Below, in pieces: positions 9,279 through 17,240 of a stretch of 64,000 nucleotides of DNA. The translations under genes were made by a program, and so were the position numbers. This DNA comes from Actinomadura livida (GTDB taxonomy: Bacteria > Actinomycetota > Actinomycetes > Streptosporangiales > Streptosporangiaceae). Under the pieces are notes generated by a model, which worked only from the letters and a program-made list of their open reading frames with translations, made no database searches and was not told the origin of the DNA. The stretch lies in NCBI RefSeq assembly GCF_014648675.1, contig NZ_BMRO01000004.1:400638-464637 (forward strand), read 5' to 3'. The first letter of the stretch is position 1, and each line of letters begins with the position of its first letter.

Positions 9279-9643
9279 CGGTCGTCCTCCTCGTCCTCGT
9301 CCAGCAGTTCACGCAGATCGGACAGCCGCTCCCGCCAGAACCGCTCGTAGGGATCGAGCCACTCCGACAGCTCCCGCAGCGGCCCCGCCTCCAGCCGGTA
9401 GAGCCGCTGCCGGCCGCTGCGCCGCTCGCTGACCAGCCCGGCGTCCCGCAGCACCCTCAGATGCTCCGAGACGCTCGGCCGGCTCATCGCGAAGTGGGAC
9501 GCCAGGTCGTTCACCGGCTTCGGCCCGTCGAGCAGCAGCGCCGTCAGCTCCCGCCGGACGGGGCTCGCGAGCGCGCCGAACACGTCGCCGCCCCTGTCCG
9601 TGGCCATGTCAGCGCCCATGTCAGCGCCCATGTCAGCGCCCAT
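9275..9643 (-). CDS. ArsR-family winged-helix repressor
   Basis: This regulator of about 122 aa has a DNA-binding helix-turn-helix around LASHFAMSRPSVSEHLRVLRDAGLV and a wing ending in RRSGRQRLYRLE. No metal-binding cysteine pair is visible, so it is probably not a metal sensor. The C-terminus is acidic (LDEDEEDDR). The N-terminus is ambiguous: a 12-bp tandem repeat produces four successive in-frame ATG codons (9643, 9631, 9619, 9607), so the protein begins with repeated Met-Gly-Ala-Asp units of uncertain number. It lies directly behind the VOC gene and probably represses the operon through the paired sites at 10019-10059. Confidence 0.85.
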   Translation of the reverse strand: MGADMGADMGADMATDRGGDVFGALASPVRRELTALLLDGPKPVNDLASHFAMSRPSVSEHLRVLRDAGLVSERRSGRQRLYRLEAGPLRELSEWLDPYERFWRERLSDLRELLDEDEEDDR

Positions 9644-9650
9644 GTCAGCG
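9605..9650. repeat. 12-bp tandem repeat that duplicates the arsR start codon
   Basis: The unit CATGTCAGCGCC (plus strand) occurs three times in full and a fourth time for 10 of 12 bases. Each copy contains one in-frame ATG of the ArsR gene on the minus strand. The repeat also overlaps the stop codon of the VOC gene. Confidence 0.9.
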
Positions 9651-10004
9651 CTCGGCCAGGACGATGCCGTTGCCGTCCGGGTCGGTGAACGTGGCCTGGC
9701 GCCCCCACGGCAGGTCCTGCGGCCCGTCGACGTCCACCCCGGCGCGGCGCAGCTGCGCGCAGTCGGCGTCCAGGTCGGACGTCTCCAGCATCAGCCCCTG
9801 GACGCTTCCCGGCGCCATGCCGGGCATGTGGTCCGCCAGGACCACGTTCGTGTCCGCGCCCTTGGGGGCGAGCTGGAGCCAGCGGACCGGCCCCATCGTC
9901 TGGTCCGTCACGACCTCGAACCCGAGGTCGTCGGCGTAGAAGCTCTTGGCGGCGTCCTGGTCGGAGACCGGCACGGTCACCATCCGCACATGCGTGATGT
10001 TCAT
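9645..10004 (-). CDS. VOC-family (glyoxalase/bleomycin-resistance-like) protein
   Basis: This protein of about 119 aa has two beta-alpha-beta-beta-beta modules. The first begins HVRMVTVPVSDQDAAKSFYADDLGFEV and the second ends FTDPDGNGIVLAE, both standard vicinal-oxygen-chelate patterns. It may be a small dioxygenase, an isomerase or a drug-binding protein. The start is either ATG 10004 or GTG 10013. It is the first gene of the VOC-ArsR-SRPBCC operon, and its promoter region carries two matching palindromes. Confidence 0.8.
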   Translation of the reverse strand: MNITHVRMVTVPVSDQDAAKSFYADDLGFEVVTDQTMGPVRWLQLAPKGADTNVVLADHMPGMAPGSVQGLMLETSDLDADCAQLRRAGVDVDGPQDLPWGRQATFTDPDGNGIVLAER

Positions 10005-10018
10005 GAACCCCACGATAG

Positions 10019-10059
10019 GTAGGACTTTCCCTACGTGTCAAGCGTAGGAAAATCCCTAC
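10019..10059. promoter_or_regulatory. Twin operator of the VOC-ArsR-SRPBCC operon
   Basis: Two 16-bp sites share the pattern GTAGG-N6-CCTAC: GTAGGACTTTCCCTAC at 10019-10034 and GTAGGAAAATCCCTAC at 10044-10059. Their starts are 25 bases apart. They lie just upstream of the VOC start and are the probable binding sites of the operon's own ArsR repressor. Confidence 0.65.
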
Positions 10060-10081
10060 TTACCGTTATCGGGGCGAATGC

Positions 10082-10831
10082 TCAGTCGACCAGGGCGCCG
10101 GCGCTGATGTTGATCTGGGTCGAGGTCAGGCTCGCGGCATGGTCGGAGACCAGGAACGCGGCCACCCGGCCGACGTCGGTGAGCGTCACGGCGCGCTTGA
10201 GGAGGGTGGCGTCCACCATCTGCTGCTTCACCTGGTCCATCTCCGGCACGTCGGGCATGGACTCGGGGATGCCGCCGGTGCGCATCGTCAGGACGCGGAC
10301 CGAGTGCGGCCCCAGCTCGCACGCCCACTGGCGGCGCATCGCCTCGACCATTTCGCAACCGACCTGCACGGTTCCGAGGCCGGGCATCCGGTTCGTGGCG
10401 TCGGAGCCGCCGAAGTGCAGGATCACGCCGGACCCCTGCTTGACCATGTGCCGGGCGGCGGCCTGCGTCGTGAGCAGGAACGACCGGGCCACCTTGTCCA
10501 TGGCGCGGGCGAAGTCCCCGACCGGCATCTCGATCAAGGGCTTGAACACGGCGTCCTGGGAGATGAGGTTGACGGAGACGTCGACGCCGCCCGCGGTCTG
10601 CGCGACGGAGTCGACCCAGCCGTTGACCGCGTCCTCGTCCAGGGCGTCCACGCGCGCGGTCTCGGCGAGCCCGCCGCGCGCCCGGATGTCGTCGGCGACG
10701 GCGTCGAGCGTGGCGGGCGTCCGCCCGGCGAGGAAGACCCGCGCGCCCTCGGCGGCGAACCCGCGGGCCATGGCGCCGCCGATCGCGCCGCCGCCGCCGT
10801 AGATGATCGCCGTCTTGTTCTCCAGCAGCAT
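10082..10831 (-). CDS. SDR-family protein lacking the catalytic Tyr-Lys pair
   Basis: This 249-aa Rossmann protein has a nucleotide-binding YGGGGAIGGAMARGFA motif near the start and the normal short-chain dehydrogenase length. Where the family has YxxxK before the long helix, this protein reads GLGTVQVGCEMVEAMRRQWA, so neither the tyrosine nor the lysine is present when aligned on the following ACEL segment. It may bind NAD(P) without the usual oxidoreductase chemistry, or use another residue. It is divergent from the quinone oxidoreductase gene. Confidence 0.75.
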   Translation of the reverse strand: MLLENKTAIIYGGGGAIGGAMARGFAAEGARVFLAGRTPATLDAVADDIRARGGLAETARVDALDEDAVNGWVDSVAQTAGGVDVSVNLISQDAVFKPLIEMPVGDFARAMDKVARSFLLTTQAAARHMVKQGSGVILHFGGSDATNRMPGLGTVQVGCEMVEAMRRQWACELGPHSVRVLTMRTGGIPESMPDVPEMDQVKQQMVDATLLKRAVTLTDVGRVAAFLVSDHAASLTSTQINISAGALVD

Positions 10832-11091
10832 GTCGTGCTCCGTTCCGTCTGTTTTCGAGGTGACTCGACGCTAGGACCGCGGACACGCGAGCCGCATCGG
10901 TCGCGGAACGGGCGTGGAACAGCGCAGGTCGAAGCGGAAACGCGAGCCGTCGGAACGGTCCCGCCGGACGTGCCCGGCGGGGGCGGGCCGCGCGGCTAAG
11001 TCATGTGACGGATACCGATCGGGCCATGAGCGGTTCCTGCCGAGGCCGCGGCCGCGGGTTTAGGCGGTGGGGGCGGTGGCAGGTTGAGGGC

Positions 11092-12012
11092 ATGCGTGCC
11101 GTCACTTATGACTCGTTCGCCTCTGACAACTCCCGCCTGAAGGTCGGTGACGTCCCCGCCCCCAAGGTCGGCCCGGGCCAGGTGCTGATCGAGGTGCGGG
11201 CGGCCGGCGTCAACCCGGTGGACTGGAAGGTGATGGCCGGCGGCCTGGACGGGATGATGGACGCGGTGTTCCCCGTCATCCCCGGCTGGGACGTCGCCGG
11301 CGTGGTGCGCGGCCTCGGCCCCGACACGCCCGAGTTCGCGCCGGGCGACGAGGTCATGTCCTACGCCCGCAAGGACGTCGTCCACGCCGGGACGTTCGCG
11401 GAGTACGTCTCCGTGTCGGCGGACGACGTGGCGCGCAAGCCCGCCGCCTTCGACTGGAACCAGGCGGGCGGACTGCCGCTCGCCGGGATGACCGCCCAGC
11501 GCGCCCTGGACCGCCTGGAGATCGGCCCCGACGACGTCCTGCTCATCCATGCGGCGTCCGGCGGTGTCGGGAGCCTCGCCGTCCAGATCGCGCGCGACCG
11601 GGGCGCCCGCGTCATCGGCACGGCGTCCGAGAAGAACCACGACTACCTGCGGGAACTCGGCGCGGAGCCGGTGGCCTACGGGGAGGGGCTGGCCGACCGC
11701 GTCGGGGAAATGGCGCCCGGCGGCGTCTCCGCGGTCGCCGACTTCGCCGGCGGCCAGCTCGACACGACGCTCGCGGTCCTGCGGCCGGAAGGACGGCACG
11801 TCTCCGTCGCCGACAACGAGGTGGAGAAGCACGGCGGCCACTGGATCTGGGTCCGCCCGGACGGAACCGGACTCGCCGAACTGGCCGCCCTCGCCGACCG
11901 CGGCGCGCTCAAGGTCGAAGTGGCCGAAACGTTCTCCCTGGACCGGGTGGGCGACGCCTTCGACGCCAGCCGCAGTGGCCACACCCGCGGCAAACTCGTC
12001 ATCACGCCCTGA
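11092..12012 (+). CDS. NADP-dependent quinone oxidoreductase (zeta-crystallin type MDR)
   Basis: This 306-aa medium-chain dehydrogenase/reductase lacks the structural zinc cysteines. The segment VEVRAAGVNPVDWK is replaced here by IEVRAAGVNPVDWK, which is the hallmark of the quinone reductase branch, and the NADPH-binding HAASGGVGSLAVQIA follows. The C-terminus ends in SGHTRGKLVI, also typical. It reduces quinones or alkenals using NADPH. The ATG at 11092 is preceded by GAGGG; in-frame extension upstream has no better start. Confidence 0.85.
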   Translation: MRAVTYDSFASDNSRLKVGDVPAPKVGPGQVLIEVRAAGVNPVDWKVMAGGLDGMMDAVFPVIPGWDVAGVVRGLGPDTPEFAPGDEVMSYARKDVVHAGTFAEYVSVSADDVARKPAAFDWNQAGGLPLAGMTAQRALDRLEIGPDDVLLIHAASGGVGSLAVQIARDRGARVIGTASEKNHDYLRELGAEPVAYGEGLADRVGEMAPGGVSAVADFAGGQLDTTLAVLRPEGRHVSVADNEVEKHGGHWIWVRPDGTGLAELAALADRGALKVEVAETFSLDRVGDAFDASRSGHTRGKLVITP

Positions 12013-12030
12013 GCCGGGCCGGGCCCCGGG

Positions 12031-14718
12031 TCAGGTGACCGGCACCAGGCGGGCCAGTTCCGCGCGGCGGGTCACACCGAGCTTCGGATACGCCTTGTAG
12101 AGGTGGTGGCCGACCGTGCGGGGGCTCAAGTAGAGCTGCGCCGCGATCTCGCGGTTGCTGAGGCCCGCGGCGGCGAGCCGCACGACCTGCATCTCCTGCG
12201 GGGTGAGCCGTTTCATGGGGTCGGAGTCCCCGGCGCGGGCGGCGGGACGGTCGCCGAGCACCTCCAGTTCGGTGCGGGCGCGCTCGGCCCAGGCGGTGGC
12301 GCCGACCCGGGTGAAGGCGTCCTCGGCGGCGGCCAGTTCCGTGCGGGCCTCGGTGCGGCGGCGTCTCCGGCGCAGCCATTCGCCGTAGAGGAGACGGGTC
12401 CGCGCGGCGTCGTAGGCGTGGTCGCCGTGCAGGCTGAGCGCGGTCCGGTAGTGCTCGTCCGCATCGTTCCCGCCGGCGAGGAGCGCGCGGCAGCGCGACA
12501 CCATGGCGGTGCGCGACGTCGCCGCCGCCCACGCCTCGTACGCGGGCAGGTGGACGCGGGCGAGTTCGGGGCGCCCGGCCCGGACGGCGGCCTCCGCGTG
12601 GTCGGGAATCGCGCGGATCAGCAGATCGCGGCGGGCGGGACCCGAGCACACCGCGTCCAGGTGCACCAGGGCGGCGTCGGCATGGCCGCCGGCCAGATCG
12701 AGGAGCCCGAGGCCCCAGGCGGCCAGCGCGGCGTTCGCCGGATGCAGCTCGGCGTGCCGGAGGACGCCGGGCCCCTCGGTCCGGGTGCGGTCCGGGTCCG
12801 ACTCCAGTCGGACGGCGACGCATCTCAGCGCCGTGACCTGCATGTCCATGCCGATGTCGGCGGCGAGGGAGATGCCCTCGGCCGCGGCCGAATCCGCGCC
12901 GTGCAGGTCGCCGAGCAGGAGCCGCCCGATCGCGAGGGGCTCCAGGACGTACGGGAGCCAGCCGATCGCGCCCTCGGCCCTGACGTCCGCCGCCATGCGC
13001 TCCAGCAGAGTCGTCGCGGCGCGGTCCTCGGCGACGAGGAGCCCCACGTAGCCGGCGATGACGCGTTCGACGAAGTCCTCGACCTTCCCGGCGAGCGCGG
13101 CCTGGACCAGCGCGCGTATCGGCGGGACGGCGTCGGGCGCGCCTTCGATCAGCCGCCCGTAGGCGATCAGGCCGCCGGTCACCGGGGCCTTCGCCGAGCC
13201 CGGCGGGAGCCGCACCGTCCTGAGCAGCTCGACGCTCCGCCGCACGAGATCGTGCGCACCGGCGTCCCGCGCCGACCACACGGCCTCGGTCAGCATCGAC
13301 ACCGCCTGCTCGGGGTCGCTCCCGGCGATGAGGCCCGCGCCCTCCAGCGCGAGTTCGGCGTCTGCGGCCGGCGAGACGCGCTCGTAGGCGACCTGGGCGC
13401 GGATGAACGCGGCCTCGGCGATGACCGCGTCCTCCCGCGTGTGGTGCGCGGCCTCGGCGGCGAGGCGGGTGGCGTGGTCCGGCCGGCCGGCGTCGTAGGC
13501 GGCCCGCGCGGCGTGGACGAGCCGCCGCGCCTTGCCCTCCGGGTCGGTGCTGAGCCGCGCCGCGCGCTCGTAGGCGGCGGCGACGGCGGCCGTCCCGCCG
13601 CGCCGCCCGGCGCGCTCCGCGGCCCGCTCCAGCTCGGCCGCGGCGCCCTCGTCCGGGCCGGTGGCCGCGGCGGCCAGGTGCCAGGCGCGGCGGTCGGCGT
13701 GCTCGTCGCCGCCGAGGGCCCCGGCCAGGGCGTCGTGGACGGCGAGGCGACGGTGATGTGCGGCGTCCTGGTACGTCACGGCGCGGATGAGCGGATGGCG
13801 GAACCGCACGTCCGCGCCGTCGAGGACGACGAGCCCGGCCTCCTCCGCGGGCTCCAGATCGGCCGGGCCCAGGCCCAGCGCCTTCGCGGCGCGCAGGACG
13901 ACGCCGAGGTCGCCGGTCCCGTCGGCGGCGACCACCAGGAGCAGCCGCCGGGCGGTGTCCGGCAGCGCGGCGAGCTGGCGGCGGAAGGTCTCCTGCACCC
14001 GGCCGCCGACCGGCAGCGGCCCGGCGTGCCGGGCCGGCTCCGACCCGAGGGCGTTCGCCAGCTCGATCAGGGCGAGCGGGTTCCCGGCCGCCTCGTCCAG
14101 GAGCCGCTCCCGCACCGGGACGGTCAGGGCGGGCGCGTGCGCGGCCACCAGCTCCCGGGCGGCGGCGCGGTCCAGCCCGGCCAGCCGCAGGACGTCGAGG
14201 CCGTGGTCGGGGAAAGGACGTGCCGTGTCCCGCACCGTGAAGATCATCGAGATCGGGTCGGCGCCCAGCCTGCGGGCGGCGAACAGCAGCGCGTCCAGCG
14301 AGGCGCCGTCGAGCCACTGCGCGTCGTCGACCAGGCAGAGCAGCGGACGGTCCGACGCCAGTTCGGACAGCAGGGTGAGGGTGGCGGCGCCGATCAGGAA
14401 GCGGTCCCCGGCCGGTCCCTCGGCGAGGCCGAACGCCGACCGCAGCGCCGCCGCCTGCTGCGCCGGCAGCCCGGCGAACCGGTCGCCGTAGGGGTGCAGC
14501 ATCAGGTGCAGCCCGCTGAACGCCAGCTCGGTCTCGGCCTCGATGCCCGCACCGCGGACGAGCCCCATGTCCCCGGCGTCCGACGCGATCTGGTCGAGCA
14601 GCGCGGTCTTGCCGATGCCCGCCTCGCCCCGGATCACCACCGTCCCGCTGCGCCCGCCCCGGGCGCCCTCGAGCAGCCCGGCGACCCGTTCCCTCTCCCG
14701 GTCCCGTCCCACCAGCAC
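12031..14718 (-). CDS. LuxR-family LAL regulator (AAA ATPase plus HTH)
   Basis: This is a large transcription regulator of 895 aa. An N-terminal AAA/NB-ARC-like ATPase carries Walker A GEAGIGKT at residues 31-38 and LLCLVDDAQWLD as the Walker B segment. A long helical TPR-like middle follows, and residues from about 833 form the LuxR helix-turn-helix (LTPQEMQVVRLAAAGLSNREI then SPRTVGHHLYKAYPKLG). LAL proteins often activate secondary-metabolite operons, but no such cluster adjoins it. The GTG start at 14718 is followed at once by the MLVGRDRE lead-in of the family. Confidence 0.9.
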   Translation of the reverse strand: MLVGRDRERERVAGLLEGARGGRSGTVVIRGEAGIGKTALLDQIASDAGDMGLVRGAGIEAETELAFSGLHLMLHPYGDRFAGLPAQQAAALRSAFGLAEGPAGDRFLIGAATLTLLSELASDRPLLCLVDDAQWLDGASLDALLFAARRLGADPISMIFTVRDTARPFPDHGLDVLRLAGLDRAAARELVAAHAPALTVPVRERLLDEAAGNPLALIELANALGSEPARHAGPLPVGGRVQETFRRQLAALPDTARRLLLVVAADGTGDLGVVLRAAKALGLGPADLEPAEEAGLVVLDGADVRFRHPLIRAVTYQDAAHHRRLAVHDALAGALGGDEHADRRAWHLAAAATGPDEGAAAELERAAERAGRRGGTAAVAAAYERAARLSTDPEGKARRLVHAARAAYDAGRPDHATRLAAEAAHHTREDAVIAEAAFIRAQVAYERVSPAADAELALEGAGLIAGSDPEQAVSMLTEAVWSARDAGAHDLVRRSVELLRTVRLPPGSAKAPVTGGLIAYGRLIEGAPDAVPPIRALVQAALAGKVEDFVERVIAGYVGLLVAEDRAATTLLERMAADVRAEGAIGWLPYVLEPLAIGRLLLGDLHGADSAAAEGISLAADIGMDMQVTALRCVAVRLESDPDRTRTEGPGVLRHAELHPANAALAAWGLGLLDLAGGHADAALVHLDAVCSGPARRDLLIRAIPDHAEAAVRAGRPELARVHLPAYEAWAAATSRTAMVSRCRALLAGGNDADEHYRTALSLHGDHAYDAARTRLLYGEWLRRRRRRTEARTELAAAEDAFTRVGATAWAERARTELEVLGDRPAARAGDSDPMKRLTPQEMQVVRLAAAGLSNREIAAQLYLSPRTVGHHLYKAYPKLGVTRRAELARLVPVT

Positions 14719-14738
14719 GCCGAAACCCTAGCCCGGCA

Positions 14739-15128
14739 TCAGGCGCTGCGTCTCTGCTCGACCAGGAGCTTTCCGGCGACGAGGAAAGCCATCATCCCCA
14801 CGCCGATCAGCGGGTAGGCGTAGCGGACGTCCACCACCAGCGGCACGGCCACCAGCACGGCCGAGACCAGCACGATCATGGCGTAGCGCTTCAACAACAC
14901 CCGGAGATCACCGCTCCCGGGCGCTCGCGTCAGCACCGCCTGCGTCGCGACGATCACAACGGTGAGCAGCCCGAGGACCCCCGGAATCGCGAACCAGAAG
15001 AAGGTGTCACTGACCAGCGTGAGCGTAAGCCCGTACGACACGAGCCCGGTCACACCCCAGATCCCTACCGATCGCGCCGCGCTCCGCCGCTTACCGGTCC
15101 GGCCCGCCGCGGCCGAGGAGTTGGACAT
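14739..15128 (-). CDS. Small four-helix membrane protein of unknown function
   Basis: This 129-aa protein has a basic N-terminus (residues 1-20) and four hydrophobic segments at roughly 22-40, 44-62, 80-98 and 102-120. It ends in a short basic tail. I recognise no family motif. It follows the LAL gene in the same direction, 20 bases away, but is transcribed first, so the two may share a promoter. A GGGGTGG ribosome site precedes the ATG. Confidence 0.65.
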   Translation of the reverse strand: MSNSSAAAGRTGKRRSAARSVGIWGVTGLVSYGLTLTLVSDTFFWFAIPGVLGLLTVVIVATQAVLTRAPGSGDLRVLLKRYAMIVLVSAVLVAVPLVVDVRYAYPLIGVGMMAFLVAGKLLVEQRRSA

Positions 15129-15207
15129 ACCACCCCTTTCCCGTCGTCGTCATGATCGGCCACCGAACTCTAGTGGCGGTCCACGACCGTCCCCCGACTC
15201 GCCAGCC

Positions 15208-15271
15208 CGTTGACTTGCGGCGTGTTGTTGTTATGGAGCTCTCCATAACAACAACACGCCGCAAGTCAACG
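15208..15271. repeat. 31-bp perfect inverted repeat with 2-base loop
   Basis: The arms 15208-15238 and 15241-15271 are exactly complementary, separated only by CT. The left arm begins CGTTGACTTGCGG and ends GTTATGGAG. The element lies in the 244-base gap between the small membrane protein and the DUF397 gene. There is no T-run, so it is not a standard terminator. It could extrude as a cruciform or give a long RNA hairpin when transcribed. Confidence 0.95.
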
Positions 15272-15372
15272 AATCCAGGGGACGTTGGCGGTCAGCGCGT
15301 AGAGGCACGGCCGTCATGCCGATGGCTGCGGCCTCACTACGTTGACGTCGCTATGGGCGCAGGCCGGACGGC

Positions 15373-15552
15373 TCAAAGCTTGAGGTCGTTGAGGACGGCG
15401 CGGAAGGCGTCGGGGGTGAGCAGGAGTTTGGGGCCGTCGGGGTTCTTGGAGTCTCGGACGGCCACTGCCTGGGGGAACCGCGCCACCTCCACGCACTGAC
15501 CGGACGTTCCTTCAGCGGAACGGCTGGACTTACGCCATGCCGGAGTGCTCAC
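15373..15552 (-). CDS. DUF397 protein (whiJ-locus type)
   Basis: This 59-aa protein starts at a GTG (15552) that lies inside the end of the upstream XRE gene, an overlap of 23 bases in another frame. It reads STPAWRKSSRS, then GQCVEVA, then VAVRDSKNPDGPKL and LTPDAFRAVLNDLK, which is the whole DUF397 pattern. DUF397 proteins are almost always encoded right after an XRE/DUF5753 regulator and are thought to act as its partner, as in the Streptomyces whiJ and bldB-related loci. Confidence 0.85.
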   Translation of the reverse strand: MSTPAWRKSSRSAEGTSGQCVEVARFPQAVAVRDSKNPDGPKLLLTPDAFRAVLNDLKL

Positions 15553-16321
15553 TCAAAGCCTCCATCGCTCGCTCGATGAATCCTGCCGTGGAGTCTACGG
15601 GCGCGGCCTTTGCCCCGATACGTTCGAAGCGTCGGCGGAGTGCCCGCGCGCCGTCCGCGTCCATCACGAGGCGTCCGCCGGTGGGGGCCTCTATGTACCC
15701 TATTTCACCTTCTCGCACCGTGATGACTTTGAAAGAGCCGTCTAGCGCCTCGGACTCCCCTGAGCCTCGGGGCACAATGCGCAGGACTACGTTGGGCCGT
15801 TCAGCCAGCTCTTTCAGGTAGGTCAACTGGCCGAGCATGGTTTCCGTGCCCCCAACGGGCCACGTCAGCACGTTCTCCGTCATGAGGATCCACAGTTCCG
15901 GTGGTTCATGTCGAGAGAGGATCTTCTGGCGCGCAAGGCGCTTCGCGAGATCACCCTCAACGTCCGCGTTGCGTCCGGCCAGCAGGAGTGCGCGCGCGTA
16001 CTCGGGAGTCTGGCAAAGGACCGGGATGAGCTGGCCGCTGAACATCTGGATGAGCGATGCGCGTGCCTCGAACTCGGTGTAGCTCGAGAGCCACTGCGGG
16101 TCGGGGGCGAGTCGCGCGTACCACAGGGCGTAGGTGAAGAAACCACCCGTTCTCCATGCTTTGTCCAGCTTGACTGCCTGCTTGTCGGTCAGCCGGGACT
16201 CGCCACTCTCGAGTCTGGAAATCGTGGATCGTGAACAGTGGAGAGTCTTGGCGACGGCATCGCCGCTGAGTCCGCGCTCTATGCGTTGAAAACGCAGGTG
16301 GTGGGCCATCCATGCCCACAT
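15530..16321 (-). CDS. XRE-family regulator with DUF5753 domain
   Basis: This regulator of about 263 aa has an N-terminal helix-turn-helix (LSGDAVAKTLHCSRSTISRLESG). A C-terminal DUF5753 ligand-like domain includes LIPVLCQTPEYARALL, LWILMTENVLTWPVGG and RPNVVLRIVPRGSG. It is the regulator of a whiJ-like trio with the DUF397 gene behind it and a histidine-kinase-like ATPase divergently in front. The start is uncertain: ATG 16321 gives MWAWMAHHLR. The family usually has about 20 more residues (here NPEDTTNQPPDPRSS), for which no standard start codon is in frame nearby except GTGs more than 70 bases upstream. Confidence 0.85.
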   Translation of the reverse strand: MWAWMAHHLRFQRIERGLSGDAVAKTLHCSRSTISRLESGESRLTDKQAVKLDKAWRTGGFFTYALWYARLAPDPQWLSSYTEFEARASLIQMFSGQLIPVLCQTPEYARALLLAGRNADVEGDLAKRLARQKILSRHEPPELWILMTENVLTWPVGGTETMLGQLTYLKELAERPNVVLRIVPRGSGESEALDGSFKVITVREGEIGYIEAPTGGRLVMDADGARALRRRFERIGAKAAPVDSTAGFIERAMEALSEHSGMA

Positions 16322-16468
16322 GCTCGACCGCGGATCGGGGGGTTGGTTCGTCGTGTCCTCTGGGTTTCCAAGATCGCCAAATTTCCAGGTTTTGCAGGGG
16401 CTGGCGACAACGATAGGCCGGCGGGCGCACTGTGTCACCACATCACAACAATCTGTGAGGTGGGCCAG

Positions 16469-16858
16469 GTGAATGAACCGGCGACGATGGTGGTGAAGGC
16501 GGACTTGGGGGCGGTCAGGGAGGCGCGGGAATTCGTCGGTCTGGTGTTCGGGGCGTGGGGGCTGGAGGACTACGTTGCCCGGACGGTGATAAGCGAGCTG
16601 GCCACGAATGCCATCACCCATGGGTCGCGTGAAGGGGATCTCGTCGTCGTGCGGGTCTACCGGAGGGAGGACGGGGTGCCCGTGGTGGAGGCGTGGGATC
16701 GGTCCGAGGTGGTGCCGGTGGTCGGGGTCGTCGACTACGCGGCGGAGAGCGGGCGGGGGCTGCTCCTCATGGAGGCGCTCGTCCGGCGGTGGGGGACGCG
16801 GCCGCTGAGCGAGGGCGGCAAGGTCGTCTGGGCCGAGATCGAGCCGGTGTACGTGTGA
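16469..16858 (+). CDS. RsbW-like ATP-binding protein (HATPase_c)
   Basis: This 129-aa protein of the GHKL fold has the N box ELATNAITHG and a G1-like block VEAWDRSEVVP, then ESGRGLLLMEALV as the G2 box. It lacks a histidine-kinase dimerisation region, as expected of anti-sigma-like ATPases in the whiJ/abaA type loci. The GTG at 16469 overlaps the ribosome-site region GAGGTGGGCCAG. It is divergent from the XRE/DUF5753 gene and is followed by a gene overlapping its stop. Confidence 0.8.
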   Translation: MNEPATMVVKADLGAVREAREFVGLVFGAWGLEDYVARTVISELATNAITHGSREGDLVVVRVYRREDGVPVVEAWDRSEVVPVVGVVDYAAESGRGLLLMEALVRRWGTRPLSEGGKVVWAEIEPVYV

Positions 16859-17202
16859 ACGAGGGGGTGCTGCTGTTGTTCCTTCAGCGGATCTTTCCGG
16901 AATGGTCGATCACGAAGGGCGACGACGGTGATTGGCGGGTCAGCGGGCACGTTCGTCTTTCCGTGTCGTCCCTTGACGGGGCGTTGGACGTTCTCGCCGT
17001 GGCGGAACCTGAGGCGGAGGAGCGTGTGCGCCGATTCTTCCTGCGCGGCGAGGTGACGATGACAACCGCGCTCGTCGAATTCGACGGAGGGACGGAGATC
17101 ACCATGGTGCAGGAGGGAATGCCCGACGCGGTGTCCCCGTCCGACAACGAGTTGGGCATGCGGATGGCGCTCGACAACCTGGCGAAGCTGGTGGAGGGCT
17201 AG
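16855..17202 (+). CDS. Hypothetical protein coupled to the RsbW-like gene
   Basis: A 115-aa product starts at the GTG that overlaps the stop of the ATPase gene (GTGTGA), so translation is probably coupled. The sequence begins MNEGVLLLFLQRIFPEWSI and continues as a mixed alpha/beta protein with no membrane segment. I recognise no domain. Third-position GC is lower than in neighbouring house-keeping genes, as is common in these whiJ-type loci. Its likely role is with the adjacent anti-sigma-like ATPase; this is inference. Confidence 0.6.
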   Translation: MNEGVLLLFLQRIFPEWSITKGDDGDWRVSGHVRLSVSSLDGALDVLAVAEPEAEERVRRFFLRGEVTMTTALVEFDGGTEITMVQEGMPDAVSPSDNELGMRMALDNLAKLVEG

Positions 17203-17240
17203 AACGGCACCGGAGACCTCGTGCCTGGTGCGCCTCCCGC

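Noticed and set aside
12103..14817. A 904-codon open frame on the plus strand opposite the first LAL gene
   Set aside because: The minus-strand LAL protein has complete ATPase and HTH domains. The plus frame has no recognisable fold and follows GC-skewed third positions.
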